Source of the DNA: Pseudodonghicola flavimaris
GTDB lineage: Bacteria > Pseudomonadota > Alphaproteobacteria > Rhodobacterales > Rhodobacteraceae
NCBI RefSeq assembly: GCF_030164425.1
Contig: NZ_JASNJD010000019.1
Coordinates: 1 to 64,000 of the forward strand
Direction of reading: 5' to 3'
DNA: 64,000 nucleotides
Shown here: in pieces, positions 33,421-42,631 of the stretch
Layout of the letters: the number at the start of each line of letters is the position of its first letter
Numbering within the stretch: the first letter of the stretch is position 1
Notes under the pieces: generated by a model
What the model was told of the DNA's origin: nothing
What the model saw: the letters and a program-made list of their open reading frames with translations, nothing else
Databases searched by the model: none
Translations under genes and position numbers: made by a program

Positions 33421-34917
33421 CTAGGCGGGCTTGAACTCGGGCCCCAGCGCGCCGACGCGAACCCCCTCGCGCAGACGCTGCCAGGGCAGCAGCGCCGGGT
33501 CGACCGCCATCGGCCCGGGCGCGGCGCAGACCATCAGATGCGAGGCGATGGGTTCGAAATCGGCGCGGAAGTGGACCGAGCTCTTGACGATGAGAATGGG
33601 TTCCCCGGTCGGCTCGATTCCGACCTGACGGAACATCTCCTGATCGGCCATTTGCGCCTTGGAGGAGACCAGAACGATCCTGAGATCGCCGATCTTCAGG
33701 CAGGCGGAGAGCCCCATGTTCAGCACCCGGCCGCGATAGAACGGGCCGGTGGCGGTGAAAGTTCCGTCGGAGAGATGTTCGACCAAGAACTCCGCCTCGA
33801 AGGGGCTGTCGCCGGCGACGCCGGATTGGCCGCCGATGGACATGGTGATGCTGGCGCCTTCGCCGGCGGCATGTGCCAGCTTGGCGGCGGCCGGGTCATA
33901 GAGGTTGCCGATGGCGCCCTTCGCCCCAAGCGCCACCATCGCCCGGATCATGCCGGTGGTGTTGCTGTCGGCGCCGGCGCCGGGGTTGTCCTGGGTGTCG
34001 GAGATCACAACCGGCCCCTGGCGCCCCGGCTCTGCCGCCAGCCGCATCGCTTCGGCGACGCCGTCCTCCGGGGTCCAGACCTTGCCCTTGAAGGCGGGTT
34101 CGGCCGCCTCGATGGCGGCCATCATCTTGTCGGCGGCGTCATCCGCCTCGGGGCCATAGGCCAGAACGGTCATCTGGCATTCGGGGAAATCGGCGGCGGG
34201 AAAGCCCATGTTGAAGCTCATGTCGCGGTCGTCGCCGGACAATTCGCGCAGCAGGTCGTACAGCCCGCGCGCCGGTTCGGCATGGGTGCATTGCCAGGCG
34301 ATGGCGGTCAGGAAGGGGGCGACGCGCATCGCCTTTTCCGGTTTCGGCGCGGTCAGCATCCGCTCCAGCGCCCTGGCACCGCGCAGCCCGGTTTCGGCCA
34401 TGTCGACATGCGGATAGGTGCGGTAGCTTTCCAGCACATCGGCCTTGTCGAACATCTGCGCGGTGACATTGGCATGCAGGTCGAGACAGACGACAATGGG
34501 GATGTCGTCGCCCAGCTTTTCGCGCAGCCGTGCCAGAAGCTCGCCTTCGCCATCGTCGTGATGTTCGGTCACCATCGCGCCGTGCAGATCGAGAAACACG
34601 CCATCGAGCGGCAGCTCCGCCTCGATCAGCGCGATCATTTCCCCGGCGATCCGCTCATAGGCGTCCTCGGTCACATGCGCCGAGGGCGAGGTGGCGCAGA
34701 ACAGCGTCGGACGCAGATCCCATCCCGCGGCCTCGCCATGGCGGATGGCGCCGGAAATCGCGGCGTTGATGTCGTGGCAGGTCTCGATGATCTCGGCCCC
34801 GCGCATCATCCGGCCCGACCCGCCGCCATGGGCGAAATCGTCATAGGTGGCCTTGGACGGGCCGAAGGTGTTGGTTTCATGCAGAAAACCACCGATCGCG
34901 ATGCGGGGGGCAGTCAT
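33421..34917 (-). CDS. M81 family metallopeptidase (MlrC-like)
   Basis: 498 residues from the ATG after GGAGTGACC. MlrC signature: ARIAIGGF-LHETNTFGP at the N-terminus (GGFLHETNTF), LDGVFLDLHGAMV near residue 104, VCLDLHANVT and the C-terminal domain starting at VVISDTQDNPGAGADSNTTG (about residues 304-323). Sphingomonad MlrC hydrolyses linear microcystin peptides; most homologues have unknown substrates and lie with peptide importers, as here. Presumed zinc ligands are the Asp/His residues of the first blocks. Cytoplasmic. Confidence 0.9.
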   Translation of the reverse strand: MTAPRIAIGGFLHETNTFGPSKATYDDFAHGGGSGRMMRGAEIIETCHDINAAISGAIRHGEAAGWDLRPTLFCATSPSAHVTEDAYERIAGEMIALIEAELPLDGVFLDLHGAMVTEHHDDGEGELLARLREKLGDDIPIVVCLDLHANVTAQMFDKADVLESYRTYPHVDMAETGLRGARALERMLTAPKPEKAMRVAPFLTAIAWQCTHAEPARGLYDLLRELSGDDRDMSFNMGFPAADFPECQMTVLAYGPEADDAADKMMAAIEAAEPAFKGKVWTPEDGVAEAMRLAAEPGRQGPVVISDTQDNPGAGADSNTTGMIRAMVALGAKGAIGNLYDPAAAKLAHAAGEGASITMSIGGQSGVAGDSPFEAEFLVEHLSDGTFTATGPFYRGRVLNMGLSACLKIGDLRIVLVSSKAQMADQEMFRQVGIEPTGEPILIVKSSVHFRADFEPIASHLMVCAAPGPMAVDPALLPWQRLREGVRVGALGPEFKPA

Positions 34918-34963
34918 GGTCACTCCGTGAGAACAGGTTGGGGCAAGGAAAAGGGGCGGCCCG

Positions 34964-36586
34964 TCAGGCCGCCACCGGTCGGAAGTTTGCGAAATCCCAG
35001 TCGCGGCCCGGCGCGGCGGCCAGAAGCGATTGGGTATATTCGTGCTGCGGGTTGCCCAGCACATCGGCGGTTGCGCCCAGCTCGACCACCTCGCCGCGCC
35101 GCATCACGCAGACCTCATCACAGATCTGCGCCGCGACCCGAAGATCGTGGGTGATGAAGAGGATCGCGATGCCGGTGCGGCTCTGCACCTCGTCCAGCAG
35201 TTCGAGAACCTGCGCCTGAACCGAGACGTCGAGCGCCGAGACCGCCTCGTCCGCGACCAGCAGCTCGGGCTCCATCGCCAGCGCGCGGGCGATGGCGATC
35301 CGCTGTCGCTGACCGCCCGAGAACATATGCGGATAGCGCTGCGCCGCCGAGGCCGGCAGCCCCACCAGTTCCAGCAGTTCCGCCGCCCGGGTGCGGGCCT
35401 GTTCCTTCGGCGTGCCGTAGTTGACTGGCCCTTCGATGATGCTTTCCTCGATGGTCAGCCGCGGGTTCAGCGACCGGTAGGGATCCTGGAACACCATCTG
35501 CAATTTCTTGCGGAACGGATGCAGCCCCTTGCGGGTCAGCCCGCCGATCTCCTGATCGCCGACGCGGATGCCGCCCGAACTGGGGTCGATCATCCGCATC
35601 ACGCAGCGCGCCACCGTGCTCTTGCCCGAGCCGCTCTCGCCGACGATGCCGAGGGTGCGGCCGGCCGTCAGGTCGAAGGTGACGTCACGGGCGGCATGGG
35701 TGGTCTTGGCCTTGGAAAGGAAACCGCTGCCGCCGTAGATCTTGTTCAGTTCGGTCACCCGCAGCGCCGGCTTCGGGCTGGTGGCGGGACGGGGGCTGCG
35801 CGGCACCAGCGAGGGCACCGAGGACAGCAGCCGCCGGGTATAGTCCTTCTTCGGCGCCGTGAGGATCTCCTTGACCGGGCCGTCCTCGACCAGATCGCCC
35901 TGGTTCATCACATAGACGCGGTCGGCGATCTCGGCGACAACGCCCATGTCATGGGTGATGAACAGAACCGCGGTGCCGTGGTTCTGCTGCAGGTCCTTCA
36001 TCAGTTTCAGGATCTGCTTTTGCGTGGTCACGTCCAGCGCGGTGGTCGGTTCGTCCGCGATCAGCAGCCGCGGTTCCAGCACCAGCGCCATGGCGATCAT
36101 GATCCGCTGCCGCTGGCCACCGGACAGCTGGTGCGGATAGCTGCGCGCCACCCGTTCGATATCGGGCAGCCCCACCTGCTCCAGAATATCCATCACCTTG
36201 GCGTGGCATTCCGTGTTGGACAGCTTGGTGTGGGCCTGCAGAACCTCGGTGATCTGTTCGCCGACCTTGATGACCGGGTTCAGCGCGGTCATCGGTTCCT
36301 GGAAGATCATCGACATCCGGGTGGCGCGGGCATCGCGCAGCTGTGCCGGCGTCAGGTCCAGCAGGTTTTCCCCGTCGAGCAGGATGCGCCCCGAGGTCAC
36401 CTTGAGCGACCCCTTGGGCAGCAGCCCCATGGTCGCCAGCGAGCTGACCGATTTGCCGGAGCCGGATTCGCCCACCAGGCAGACGGTTTCGCCTTCGTTG
36501 ATCTCGATCGAGATGCCGTGGACGACTTCGATACCGGATTTTGAATCGACGGAGACATGCAGGTCTTCGATTTGCAGGACAGGCAT
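34964..36586 (-). CDS. Dipeptide-type ABC transporter, two ATPase domains fused (DppD-DppF)
   Basis: A 540-residue tandem ATP-binding protein. First domain: Walker [12 protein letters not shown] near residue 37, signature [14 protein letters not shown], Walker [13 protein letters not shown]. Second domain, after a linker near residue 270: Walker [14 protein letters not shown], signature [14 protein letters not shown] and [12 protein letters not shown]. The two halves correspond to DppD/OppD and DppF/OppF. The ATG is the one just past the stop of the DppC-like gene; the open frame upstream is not coding. It powers the peptide importer encoded upstream. Confidence 0.93.
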   Translation of the reverse strand: MPVLQIEDLHVSVDSKSGIEVVHGISIEINEGETVCLVGESGSGKSVSSLATMGLLPKGSLKVTSGRILLDGENLLDLTPAQLRDARATRMSMIFQEPMTALNPVIKVGEQITEVLQAHTKLSNTECHAKVMDILEQVGLPDIERVARSYPHQLSGGQRQRIMIAMALVLEPRLLIADEPTTALDVTTQKQILKLMKDLQQNHGTAVLFITHDMGVVAEIADRVYVMNQGDLVEDGPVKEILTAPKKDYTRRLLSSVPSLVPRSPRPATSPKPALRVTELNKIYGGSGFLSKAKTTHAARDVTFDLTAGRTLGIVGESGSGKSTVARCVMRMIDPSSGGIRVGDQEIGGLTRKGLHPFRKKLQMVFQDPYRSLNPRLTIEESIIEGPVNYGTPKEQARTRAAELLELVGLPASAAQRYPHMFSGGQRQRIAIARALAMEPELLVADEAVSALDVSVQAQVLELLDEVQSRTGIAILFITHDLRVAAQICDEVCVMRRGEVVELGATADVLGNPQHEYTQSLLAAAPGRDWDFANFRPVAA

Positions 36587-36588
36587 TC

Positions 36589-37458
36589 TCAGTCCTCCCT
36601 TTTGCCCATGCGGGGATCGAGGATGTCGCGCGCGGCATCGCCCAGCAGGTTGATCGACAGGATACACAGCGACAGCGCCAGACCCGGCCAGAGGATCAGC
36701 ATCGGTTTCAGGCGGAAATAGATCCGCGCCTCGGCCATGATGTTGCCCCAGGTGGGCGTCTCGGTGGACACGCCGGCGCCGAGAAAGCTCAGGATCGCTT
36801 CGGTCAGGATCGCCGAGGCGCAGACATAGGTGGCCTGCACCGTCAGCGGCGCGAAGGTGTTGGGCATCAGATGGCGCCACAGCACCCGCGGCATCGAGGT
36901 GCCGAGCGCGATCGCGGCCTCGACATAGGGTTCTTCCCGCGCGGTCAGCACGATGGAACGGACCAGACGCACGACGCGGGGGATTTCCGGGATGGTGATG
37001 GCGGCCATCACGGTCCAGATGCTGGCGCCCATCAGCGACACGATGGCGATGGCCAGCAGCACCGAGGGCATTGCCATCAGGCCGTCCATGATCCGCATGA
37101 TGATGGCGTCGGCGGTGCGGAAGAAGCCCGACACCAGACCGATGGCCAGCCCCAGCACCACTGCCATGATGGTGACGCCGATGCCGATCACCAGCGACAC
37201 CCGGGCGCCGTAGATCACCCGGCTCAGCAGGTCGCGGCCGAAGTTGTCGGTGCCCAGCGGGAAGTCGCCCGAGGGCGGTTTCAGGCGCATCACCGGATCC
37301 TGCAGGATCGGATCATGCGGTGCGATGAAGGGGGCGAAGATTGCCGCCAGGATGATCAGCGACAGCACCACGGCGGCGATGATCGGCGCGGCGCCGACAC
37401 GGGCGGCCAGCTGGCGGGTGGAGAGAGGGAAGGCGCCTCGCATGGTTTTTTCGGCCAT
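36589..37458 (-). CDS. Dipeptide-type ABC transporter permease (DppC-like)
   Basis: A 289-residue permease. N-terminal OppC-type helix (VGAAPIIAAVVLSLIILAAIFAPFIAPHDP), the GTDNFGRDLLSRVIYGARVSL block (about residues 69-89, ends GTDNFGRD and YGARVSL), and an EAA loop VEAAIALGTSMPRVLWRHLMPN. About six helices. Start and stop overlap or nearly touch the neighbours, showing a tight operon. Substrate class is peptides, or modified amino acids, by family. Confidence 0.93.
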   Translation of the reverse strand: MAEKTMRGAFPLSTRQLAARVGAAPIIAAVVLSLIILAAIFAPFIAPHDPILQDPVMRLKPPSGDFPLGTDNFGRDLLSRVIYGARVSLVIGIGVTIMAVVLGLAIGLVSGFFRTADAIIMRIMDGLMAMPSVLLAIAIVSLMGASIWTVMAAITIPEIPRVVRLVRSIVLTAREEPYVEAAIALGTSMPRVLWRHLMPNTFAPLTVQATYVCASAILTEAILSFLGAGVSTETPTWGNIMAEARIYFRLKPMLILWPGLALSLCILSINLLGDAARDILDPRMGKRED

Positions 37459-38399
37459 CAGTACCGGATCCTCGGGTCGAGCAGGGAATAGGAAAGGTCG
37501 ATCAGCAGGTTGACCATCACGTAAACGCCGGAGGTCAGCAGGATCAGCGCCTGGATCACCGGGTAGTCGCGGGCAAAGATGCTGTCGACGGTCAGCCGGC
37601 CGAGACCGGGAATGTTATAGACGCTTTCGGTTACCACCACGCCGGAGATCAGCAGCGCGAAACCGGTGCCGATCACCGTCATCACCGGCACCGCGGCGTT
37701 GCGCAGGGCGTGGCGGAACAGCACCCGGCGTTCGGTCAGCCCCTTGGCACGGGCGGTGCGGACGTAATCCTCGTTCAGCACGTCCAGCAGGCTGGCCCGG
37801 GTCATCCGCGCGATCAGCGCGATATAGATCGAGGCCAGCGTCAGCGCCGGCAGCACGGCGCGGGCGGCAAAGCCGGCGAAATCGTCAGAGGGCGCCTTGT
37901 AGCCCTGCACCGGCAGCCATTTCAGATCGATGGCGAAGAGCTTGATCAGCAGATAGCCGATCACGAAGACCGGGATCGAGAACCCGAGGACCGAGAAGGT
38001 CATCACCAGGTGGTCGACCCAGCTGCCTTGTTTCCAGGCGGCGAGAACGCCCATCGGCACCGCGATGGCGACCGACAGAGACAGGGTGATGATGGCGATC
38101 CAGATGGTCGGCCACATCCGGTCTGCGACCAGGTCGATCACCGGTTTGTTCGAAATCAGCGAGGTGCCGAAGTCGCCCTGCAGCAGCGCACCGATCCAGC
38201 GGACGAATTGCACCAGCAGCGGATCGTTCAGCCCCAGCGACTCGCGGATGCGGTCCAGCTGTTCGGGTGTGGCCATGTCGCCGGCCAGGATCGCCGCGGG
38301 ATCCCCGGGCGTCAGACGCAGCAGCAAAAAGACGAAAACGGCCACGACAAGCATCACCGGGATGGCGGCCAGTACGCGGCGAAGTAGGTAGATGGGCAT
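37458..38399 (-). CDS. Dipeptide-type ABC transporter permease (DppB-like)
   Basis: A 313-residue OppB/DppB-family permease beginning MPIYLLRRVLAAIPVMLVVAV. Typical blocks: LLLRLTGDPA-type LRLTPGDPAAILAG, EDYVRTARAKGLTERRVLFRHALRNA (EAA loop about residues 220-245) and VYNIPGLGRLTVDSIFARDYPV. Six helices. The stop codon overlaps the start of the DppC-like gene by one base. The segment between it and the binding-protein gene is 114 bases and might hold a hairpin lowering permease expression, as is common, but none is evident. Confidence 0.93.
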   Translation of the reverse strand: MPIYLLRRVLAAIPVMLVVAVFVFLLLRLTPGDPAAILAGDMATPEQLDRIRESLGLNDPLLVQFVRWIGALLQGDFGTSLISNKPVIDLVADRMWPTIWIAIITLSLSVAIAVPMGVLAAWKQGSWVDHLVMTFSVLGFSIPVFVIGYLLIKLFAIDLKWLPVQGYKAPSDDFAGFAARAVLPALTLASIYIALIARMTRASLLDVLNEDYVRTARAKGLTERRVLFRHALRNAAVPVMTVIGTGFALLISGVVVTESVYNIPGLGRLTVDSIFARDYPVIQALILLTSGVYVMVNLLIDLSYSLLDPRIRY

Positions 38400-38513
38400 C
38401 TCGGGTCCTTCCGGCGGGGTCGTTGCCCGGCCGGAAGGATCCGGCCGGGGGGAGTGCTATTGGGTCAGGCGCGCGTCAGGTCGGCGCGCGCCCGGGTCAC
38501 GAGAGGAGCGTGA

Positions 38514-40097
38514 TCACTCCTTCTCGACACCCCAGAACACCGGGAAGGGCGCGTTGACGACGCCTTTCAGGCTGGTGCTCCAGCCCGAAGGGGCGAAGTA
38601 CTGGCCGAGGTGGATGTAGTTCACGTTGTCCATCACATGCGCCTGGATTTTCTGCGCGATGGCTTTCTGCCCTTCCAGATCCGGGGTCGAGGCGAAGTCG
38701 TTCAGCATCGCTTCGATCTCGGGGTCGGTCGGCCAGCCGAACCAGGCCTTGTCGCCACGGCCGTTCAGCATGATGCTGGCCAGCGGGTTGGAGACTTCCG
38801 GAACGATCCAGCCGGTGAAGAACAGGTTCCAGCCGCCTTCCGACGGTTTCGCCTGGCTGGCACGGCGGGTCACCAGGGTCTGCCAGTCCATCGGCTGCAG
38901 GTCGACGTTGAAGCCGGCGTTGCGCAGGGCCTGCGCCGCCACGATCGGCTGGGCGGTCAGGGTGGCGACGTCGGTGGGCTGCATCAGGACAATCGGGGTG
39001 CCGTCATAGCCGGCTTCTTCCAGCAGTTTCTTGGCGCCTTCGATATCGCCGCCGGTGGTCAGGCTTTCCGACCCGTCGGAGAATTCGAACGGGGTGCCGC
39101 AGCCGAAGATCGCGCCGCAGACCTGGAAGTAATCGGGGTTGCCGATCATGGCGGTCAGCACGTCTTCCTGGCTGATCGCCTTCAGGGCCGCCTGGCGGAT
39201 TTTCTTGTTGTCGAACGGCGGGTGCAGGAAGTTCATCCGGCCGATGGTGACAGCGCCGAGTTTCTTCAGCACGTCGACCTTGACGTTATCCAGCCCTTCC
39301 AGCAGCGGCAGCAGGTCGACCGGCACGCCTTCGACATAGTCGACTTCGCCGTTCATCAGCGCGTTGATGGTGGTCTGCGCGTCGGGCATGGTGACCCATT
39401 CGACGCGGTCGACCTTGACGTCCTTGGCGCCGGAGAACCAGCTCTGCGGGCCGGGGGCCGGCACGTAGTCGTCGAACTTCTCATAGACCACTTTCACGCC
39501 GGGCTGGAATTCATCTTCCACCAGCTTGAAGGGGCCGGAGCCGATATATTCGGTGATCGCGGTATCGGCGGGGGTGTTGGCGATGCGCTCGGGCATCATG
39601 AACAGCGCCAGACCCGACGGTTTGGCCATCGCCTGCAGGGTGTAGGGGAAGGCCTCTTTCAGCTTCAGAACGAAGGTCTTGTCGCCGGTGGCTTCCAGGC
39701 TTTCCATGCGGTCGTTGATCATCTGGCCGCCGCCGTCACGCACCATCCAGCGCTTGATCGAGGCGATACAGTCGGCCGGGGTCACTTCGCCGCCGTCGTG
39801 CCATTTCAGGCCGTCACGCAGGGTGAAGGTATAGGTCAGCCCGTCTTCGGAAACGTCGAAGTTCGCCATCTGCGGCTGAACCACGAAATCCGAGTCCACC
39901 GCGACCAGCGTGTCCCAGATCATGAAAGCGTTGTCGCGCGTGATGTGGGCGGTGGTGATCACCGGGTCCATCACACGCAGACCGGAGTGCATCACGGCCG
40001 TGATGGTGGTTTCGGCGGCTGCCGGCAGGGCCGAAAGCAGGGCCATCGCCGAAGCTCCGAGGATTCCGGTGCGGAGATTCCTCCAGATGGATGTCAT
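38514..40097 (-). CDS. Peptide/nickel-type ABC transporter substrate-binding protein (family 5)
   Basis: A 527-residue periplasmic protein with a Sec signal peptide ending in LSALPAAAE (cleavage near residue 28). Family 5 features: DGLTYTFTLRDGLKWHDG (about residues 85-102), IGSGPFKLVE, and the PFDNKKIRQAALKAI segment. It binds di- or oligopeptides or similar amides. GAAGGAATAA precedes the ATG. It is the first gene of the operon and is divergent from an M20 deacylase. Confidence 0.93.
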   Translation of the reverse strand: MTSIWRNLRTGILGASAMALLSALPAAAETTITAVMHSGLRVMDPVITTAHITRDNAFMIWDTLVAVDSDFVVQPQMANFDVSEDGLTYTFTLRDGLKWHDGGEVTPADCIASIKRWMVRDGGGQMINDRMESLEATGDKTFVLKLKEAFPYTLQAMAKPSGLALFMMPERIANTPADTAITEYIGSGPFKLVEDEFQPGVKVVYEKFDDYVPAPGPQSWFSGAKDVKVDRVEWVTMPDAQTTINALMNGEVDYVEGVPVDLLPLLEGLDNVKVDVLKKLGAVTIGRMNFLHPPFDNKKIRQAALKAISQEDVLTAMIGNPDYFQVCGAIFGCGTPFEFSDGSESLTTGGDIEGAKKLLEEAGYDGTPIVLMQPTDVATLTAQPIVAAQALRNAGFNVDLQPMDWQTLVTRRASQAKPSEGGWNLFFTGWIVPEVSNPLASIMLNGRGDKAWFGWPTDPEIEAMLNDFASTPDLEGQKAIAQKIQAHVMDNVNYIHLGQYFAPSGWSTSLKGVVNAPFPVFWGVEKE

Positions 40098-40472
40098 CGT
40101 TATTCCTTCCTGTTGTCGTCTCGTTTTTTGAGCGGTCAGTTTCGGGGTGGCATCCCCAACGCGTGGAGCGCGTTTTCAGTATCGAAGCGGCGGCTTGTCG
40201 TTCGGAAGCGAAATGGCGTCGAAAAAGGGTCTTTCCTTAAACCGATTAAATATTGTGCAGTTTCCGGGCGGGCGCGGGAACGCCCCGGTCGGGGCGCGAA
40301 TTCGCCCGGCTGTGCCGCCGGGCCGGGCGGCGCGAATCCGGTGTCGCCGCAGCGCGGCTTGACGCCGCAGGGGCCCGGATCCCAAGCTGGCTCCGCCCGA
40401 ACTCCGCACCTTTGCGGGCGTTCCCCGGCCGTCCCGACCCTCTCAAGCCTCCTGCATCAGAAAGTGACTGAC
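40098..40472. other. 375-base divergent promoter region
   Basis: No gene is supported. It lies between the divergent binding-protein and M20 deacylase genes and should hold both promoters. The only AT-rich patch is CCTTAAACCGATTAAATATTG (ends at about 40254); its CTTAAACCG is the reverse complement of CGGTTTAAG at 42741-42749 before the iclR gene, a weak hint of a shared site. GC-rich hairpins (CGCCCC/GGGGCG at 40281-40296) lie closer to the deacylase. Confidence 0.45.
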
Positions 40473-41777
40473 ATGTCTCTCGACCAGCCTCTCGACCCCA
40501 GTTTGCGCGACACCCTGGCCCAGGCCGTGAAGGAGGGCTTCGACGATCAGATCGCTCTCACGCAGGAGTTCGTCCGCCGCCCGTCGCAGCGGGGAGAGGA
40601 GCATGCGCTGCAGGACTTCATCTTTGCCGAGCTGCGCGGCCGTGGCTATCAGATGGAGCGTTTCGCCATGGATCCGGAGGCGCTGGCCAACCATCCCGGC
40701 GCCGGGAAATGGAGCCCGCAGCATTCCGAAGCCCCGATCGTCGTCGGCATTCACCGTCCGCGGGAAGAGGCCGGGCGGTCGCTGATCCTGCAGGGCCATG
40801 TCGATGTGGTGCCGACCGGGCCGGCGCATATGTGGACCGATCCGCCCTATGGCGCGGTGATCCGCGACGGCAAGATGTACGGTCGTGGTGCCGGCGACAT
40901 GAAGTCCGGGCTGGTCTGCGCCATCTCGGCGCTCGACGCGCTGCGCCGGGCCGGCTGGCAGCCGGCGGCGACGGTCTATCTGCAATCGGTGGTCGAGGAG
41001 GAAAGCACCGGCGACGGCGCGCTGATGGCGCATATCCGCGGCTATAAGGCCGAGGCCGCGCTGGTGCCCGAACCCACTGGCGAAACCCTGGTGCGCGCCA
41101 ACCTCGGCGTGATCTGGTTCCGTGTCGAGTTCGAAGGCATCCCGCGTCACGTCAGCGAGATGGGCGAGGGCGCCAATGCCATCGATGCCGCCATCCGCAC
41201 CATCGCGGCGCTGCGCGAGCTGGAAATGGCCTGGAACGACCGGCGCGGCGAACACCCGCTGTTCGGCGAGATGGCCAAGCCGATCAACCTGAATGTCGGG
41301 CGGATCGAGGGCGGCGAATGGGCCTCCTCGGTGCCGGCCACCGCGGCGGTGGATTTCCGCATCTCGCTGCTGCCGAACTGGGATGTCAAAGACTGCGCCG
41401 CCGAGATCGAGGCGCATCTGAAGGCCTTTGTCTCCGGGGATCCCTTCCTGTCGAACAACCCGCCTCGGCTGATCTGGAACGGCTTCATGTCGGATGGCTA
41501 CGAGCAGCCCGAAGGCACCGAGGCCGAGGCGGTTCTGGCCCGCGCGCATGAGGCGGCGATGGGCCGTCCGCTGGAGGCGAAGGCGACCCCGGCCTATATC
41601 GACACGCGGATCTACGCGCTGTTCGACCAGATCCCGTCGCTCTGCTACGGGCCGAAAAACGCGCTGTCGCACGGGTTCGACGAATATGTCGAGATCGACT
41701 CGCTGGAGCGGGTGACGCTCTCCATCGCTCTCTTCATCGCCGAATGGTGCGGGCTGGAGCCGGTCGACCCGGCCTGA
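40473..41777 (+). CDS. M20 family deacylase (ArgE/DapE type)
   Basis: 434 residues from the ATG just after GAAAGTGACTGAC; the frame is open far upstream, antisense to the binding-protein gene, which I treat as chance. Motifs: LQGHVDVVPTGP (first metal His), GRGAGDMKSGLVCA with bridging Asp (about residues 140-153), SVVEEESTGDGA with catalytic Glu, PEPTGETLV and LSHGFDEYVEI at the end. Longer than hippurate hydrolases and nearer ArgE/DapE. It is divergent from the peptide importer and convergent with iclR, so it likely processes the same imported substrate. Confidence 0.9.
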   Translation: MSLDQPLDPSLRDTLAQAVKEGFDDQIALTQEFVRRPSQRGEEHALQDFIFAELRGRGYQMERFAMDPEALANHPGAGKWSPQHSEAPIVVGIHRPREEAGRSLILQGHVDVVPTGPAHMWTDPPYGAVIRDGKMYGRGAGDMKSGLVCAISALDALRRAGWQPAATVYLQSVVEEESTGDGALMAHIRGYKAEAALVPEPTGETLVRANLGVIWFRVEFEGIPRHVSEMGEGANAIDAAIRTIAALRELEMAWNDRRGEHPLFGEMAKPINLNVGRIEGGEWASSVPATAAVDFRISLLPNWDVKDCAAEIEAHLKAFVSGDPFLSNNPPRLIWNGFMSDGYEQPEGTEAEAVLARAHEAAMGRPLEAKATPAYIDTRIYALFDQIPSLCYGPKNALSHGFDEYVEIDSLERVTLSIALFIAEWCGLEPVDPA

Positions 41778-41813
41778 GCCCTTCCGCGCTGGACGCCGGG
41801 CCGCCTTCAGGCC
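41771..41813. terminator. Convergent stop-codon palindrome between M20 deacylase and iclR
   Basis: GGCCTGA (41771-41777) and TCAGGCC (41807-41813) are reverse complements that contain both TGA stops. The 29-base loop is GC-rich. No T-run. Confidence 0.35.
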
Positions 41814-42631
41814 CGGCCGATCGCCGCCACCGTCTGCATCAGCGACGGCGAGACCGCGCGGGCGAATTCCTCCGGCGTCCAGTCCGAGGACAGCCCGGAG
41901 ATGGTCACCGCCGCCACCGGCCGGCCGAGCGTGTTGGTAACGGCCGCGCCAATGGCGATTTCCCCGGGCAAAAGCTGTTCCACAGCAACGGCATAGCCGG
42001 TTTCGCCGGCCTTCTCGACCTCGGCCATGATGGCGTCTTCGTCGATCAGCGTCTGGGCCGTATAGCGTTGCCGGTCAGACCGCCGGATCAGATCGCGGGC
42101 CTCATCCTCGGGCATTCGCGACAGCACGGACCAGCCCGCCGAGGTGCAGTAGATCGGCACACTCAGCCCCACCATCATCGCATGCAGCACCTCCCGTTTC
42201 GGCGGCAGGCGAAAGGCATAGACCAGACGGGTGTCGTCGATCAGCGACAGGTCGACCCGTTCGTTCACATTGCGCCGCAGGTCGAGCAGCAGCGGCACCG
42301 CCGGTTGCAGTTGCCGGTTCAGGCGCATGGCGTCGAAGATGTGATCGTAGATGCGGATGCCCGGCACATAGCCGCGGTCGTGCGGGTCGCGCTGCAGATA
42401 GCCGAGCTGGCGCAGCGTATGCACGATCCGCTGCGTGGTGCTGCGGTCCAGGCCGGCGGCGCGGGCGATTTCACTCAGGCTCATCGGCCGGTCGGTTTCG
42501 TGAAAGGCGGACAGCACCATCATCGTCCGCGCGGTGGCTCGGATGAAAAGGGGATCATTCTCCGCGGCCTCATCCAGGTGGCGGGCACCCGATTCGGTGT
42601 GGGGGCGGGAACGGTTCACAAAACGGGTCAT
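41807..42631 (-). CDS. IclR family transcriptional regulator
   Basis: A 274-residue regulator. N-terminal winged helix: TMMVLSAFHETDRPMSLSEIARAAGLDRSTTQRIVHTLRQLGYLQ region (about residues 37-81; key helix DRSTTQRIVHTL), then an IclR effector domain with VDLSLIDDTRLVYAFRLP and the C-terminal VTISGLSSDWTPEEF. It probably controls the peptide-transport/deacylase genes at 31-42 kb. The adjacent amide operon has its own AmiC/AmiR control. Palindromes 130-180 bases upstream could be its operators. Confidence 0.9.
   Translation of the reverse strand: MTRFVNRSRPHTESGARHLDEAAENDPLFIRATARTMMVLSAFHETDRPMSLSEIARAAGLDRSTTQRIVHTLRQLGYLQRDPHDRGYVPGIRIYDHIFDAMRLNRQLQPAVPLLLDLRRNVNERVDLSLIDDTRLVYAFRLPPKREVLHAMMVGLSVPIYCTSAGWSVLSRMPEDEARDLIRRSDRQRYTAQTLIDEDAIMAEVEKAGETGYAVAVEQLLPGEIAIGAAVTNTLGRPVAAVTISGLSSDWTPEEFARAVSPSLMQTVAAIGRA

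Noticed and set aside
38610-40472. Upstream extension of the M20 deacylase by about 620 codons
   Set aside because: It is the antisense of the family 5 binding-protein gene and its translation resembles no protein; the ATG at 40473 gives the normal family N-terminus.
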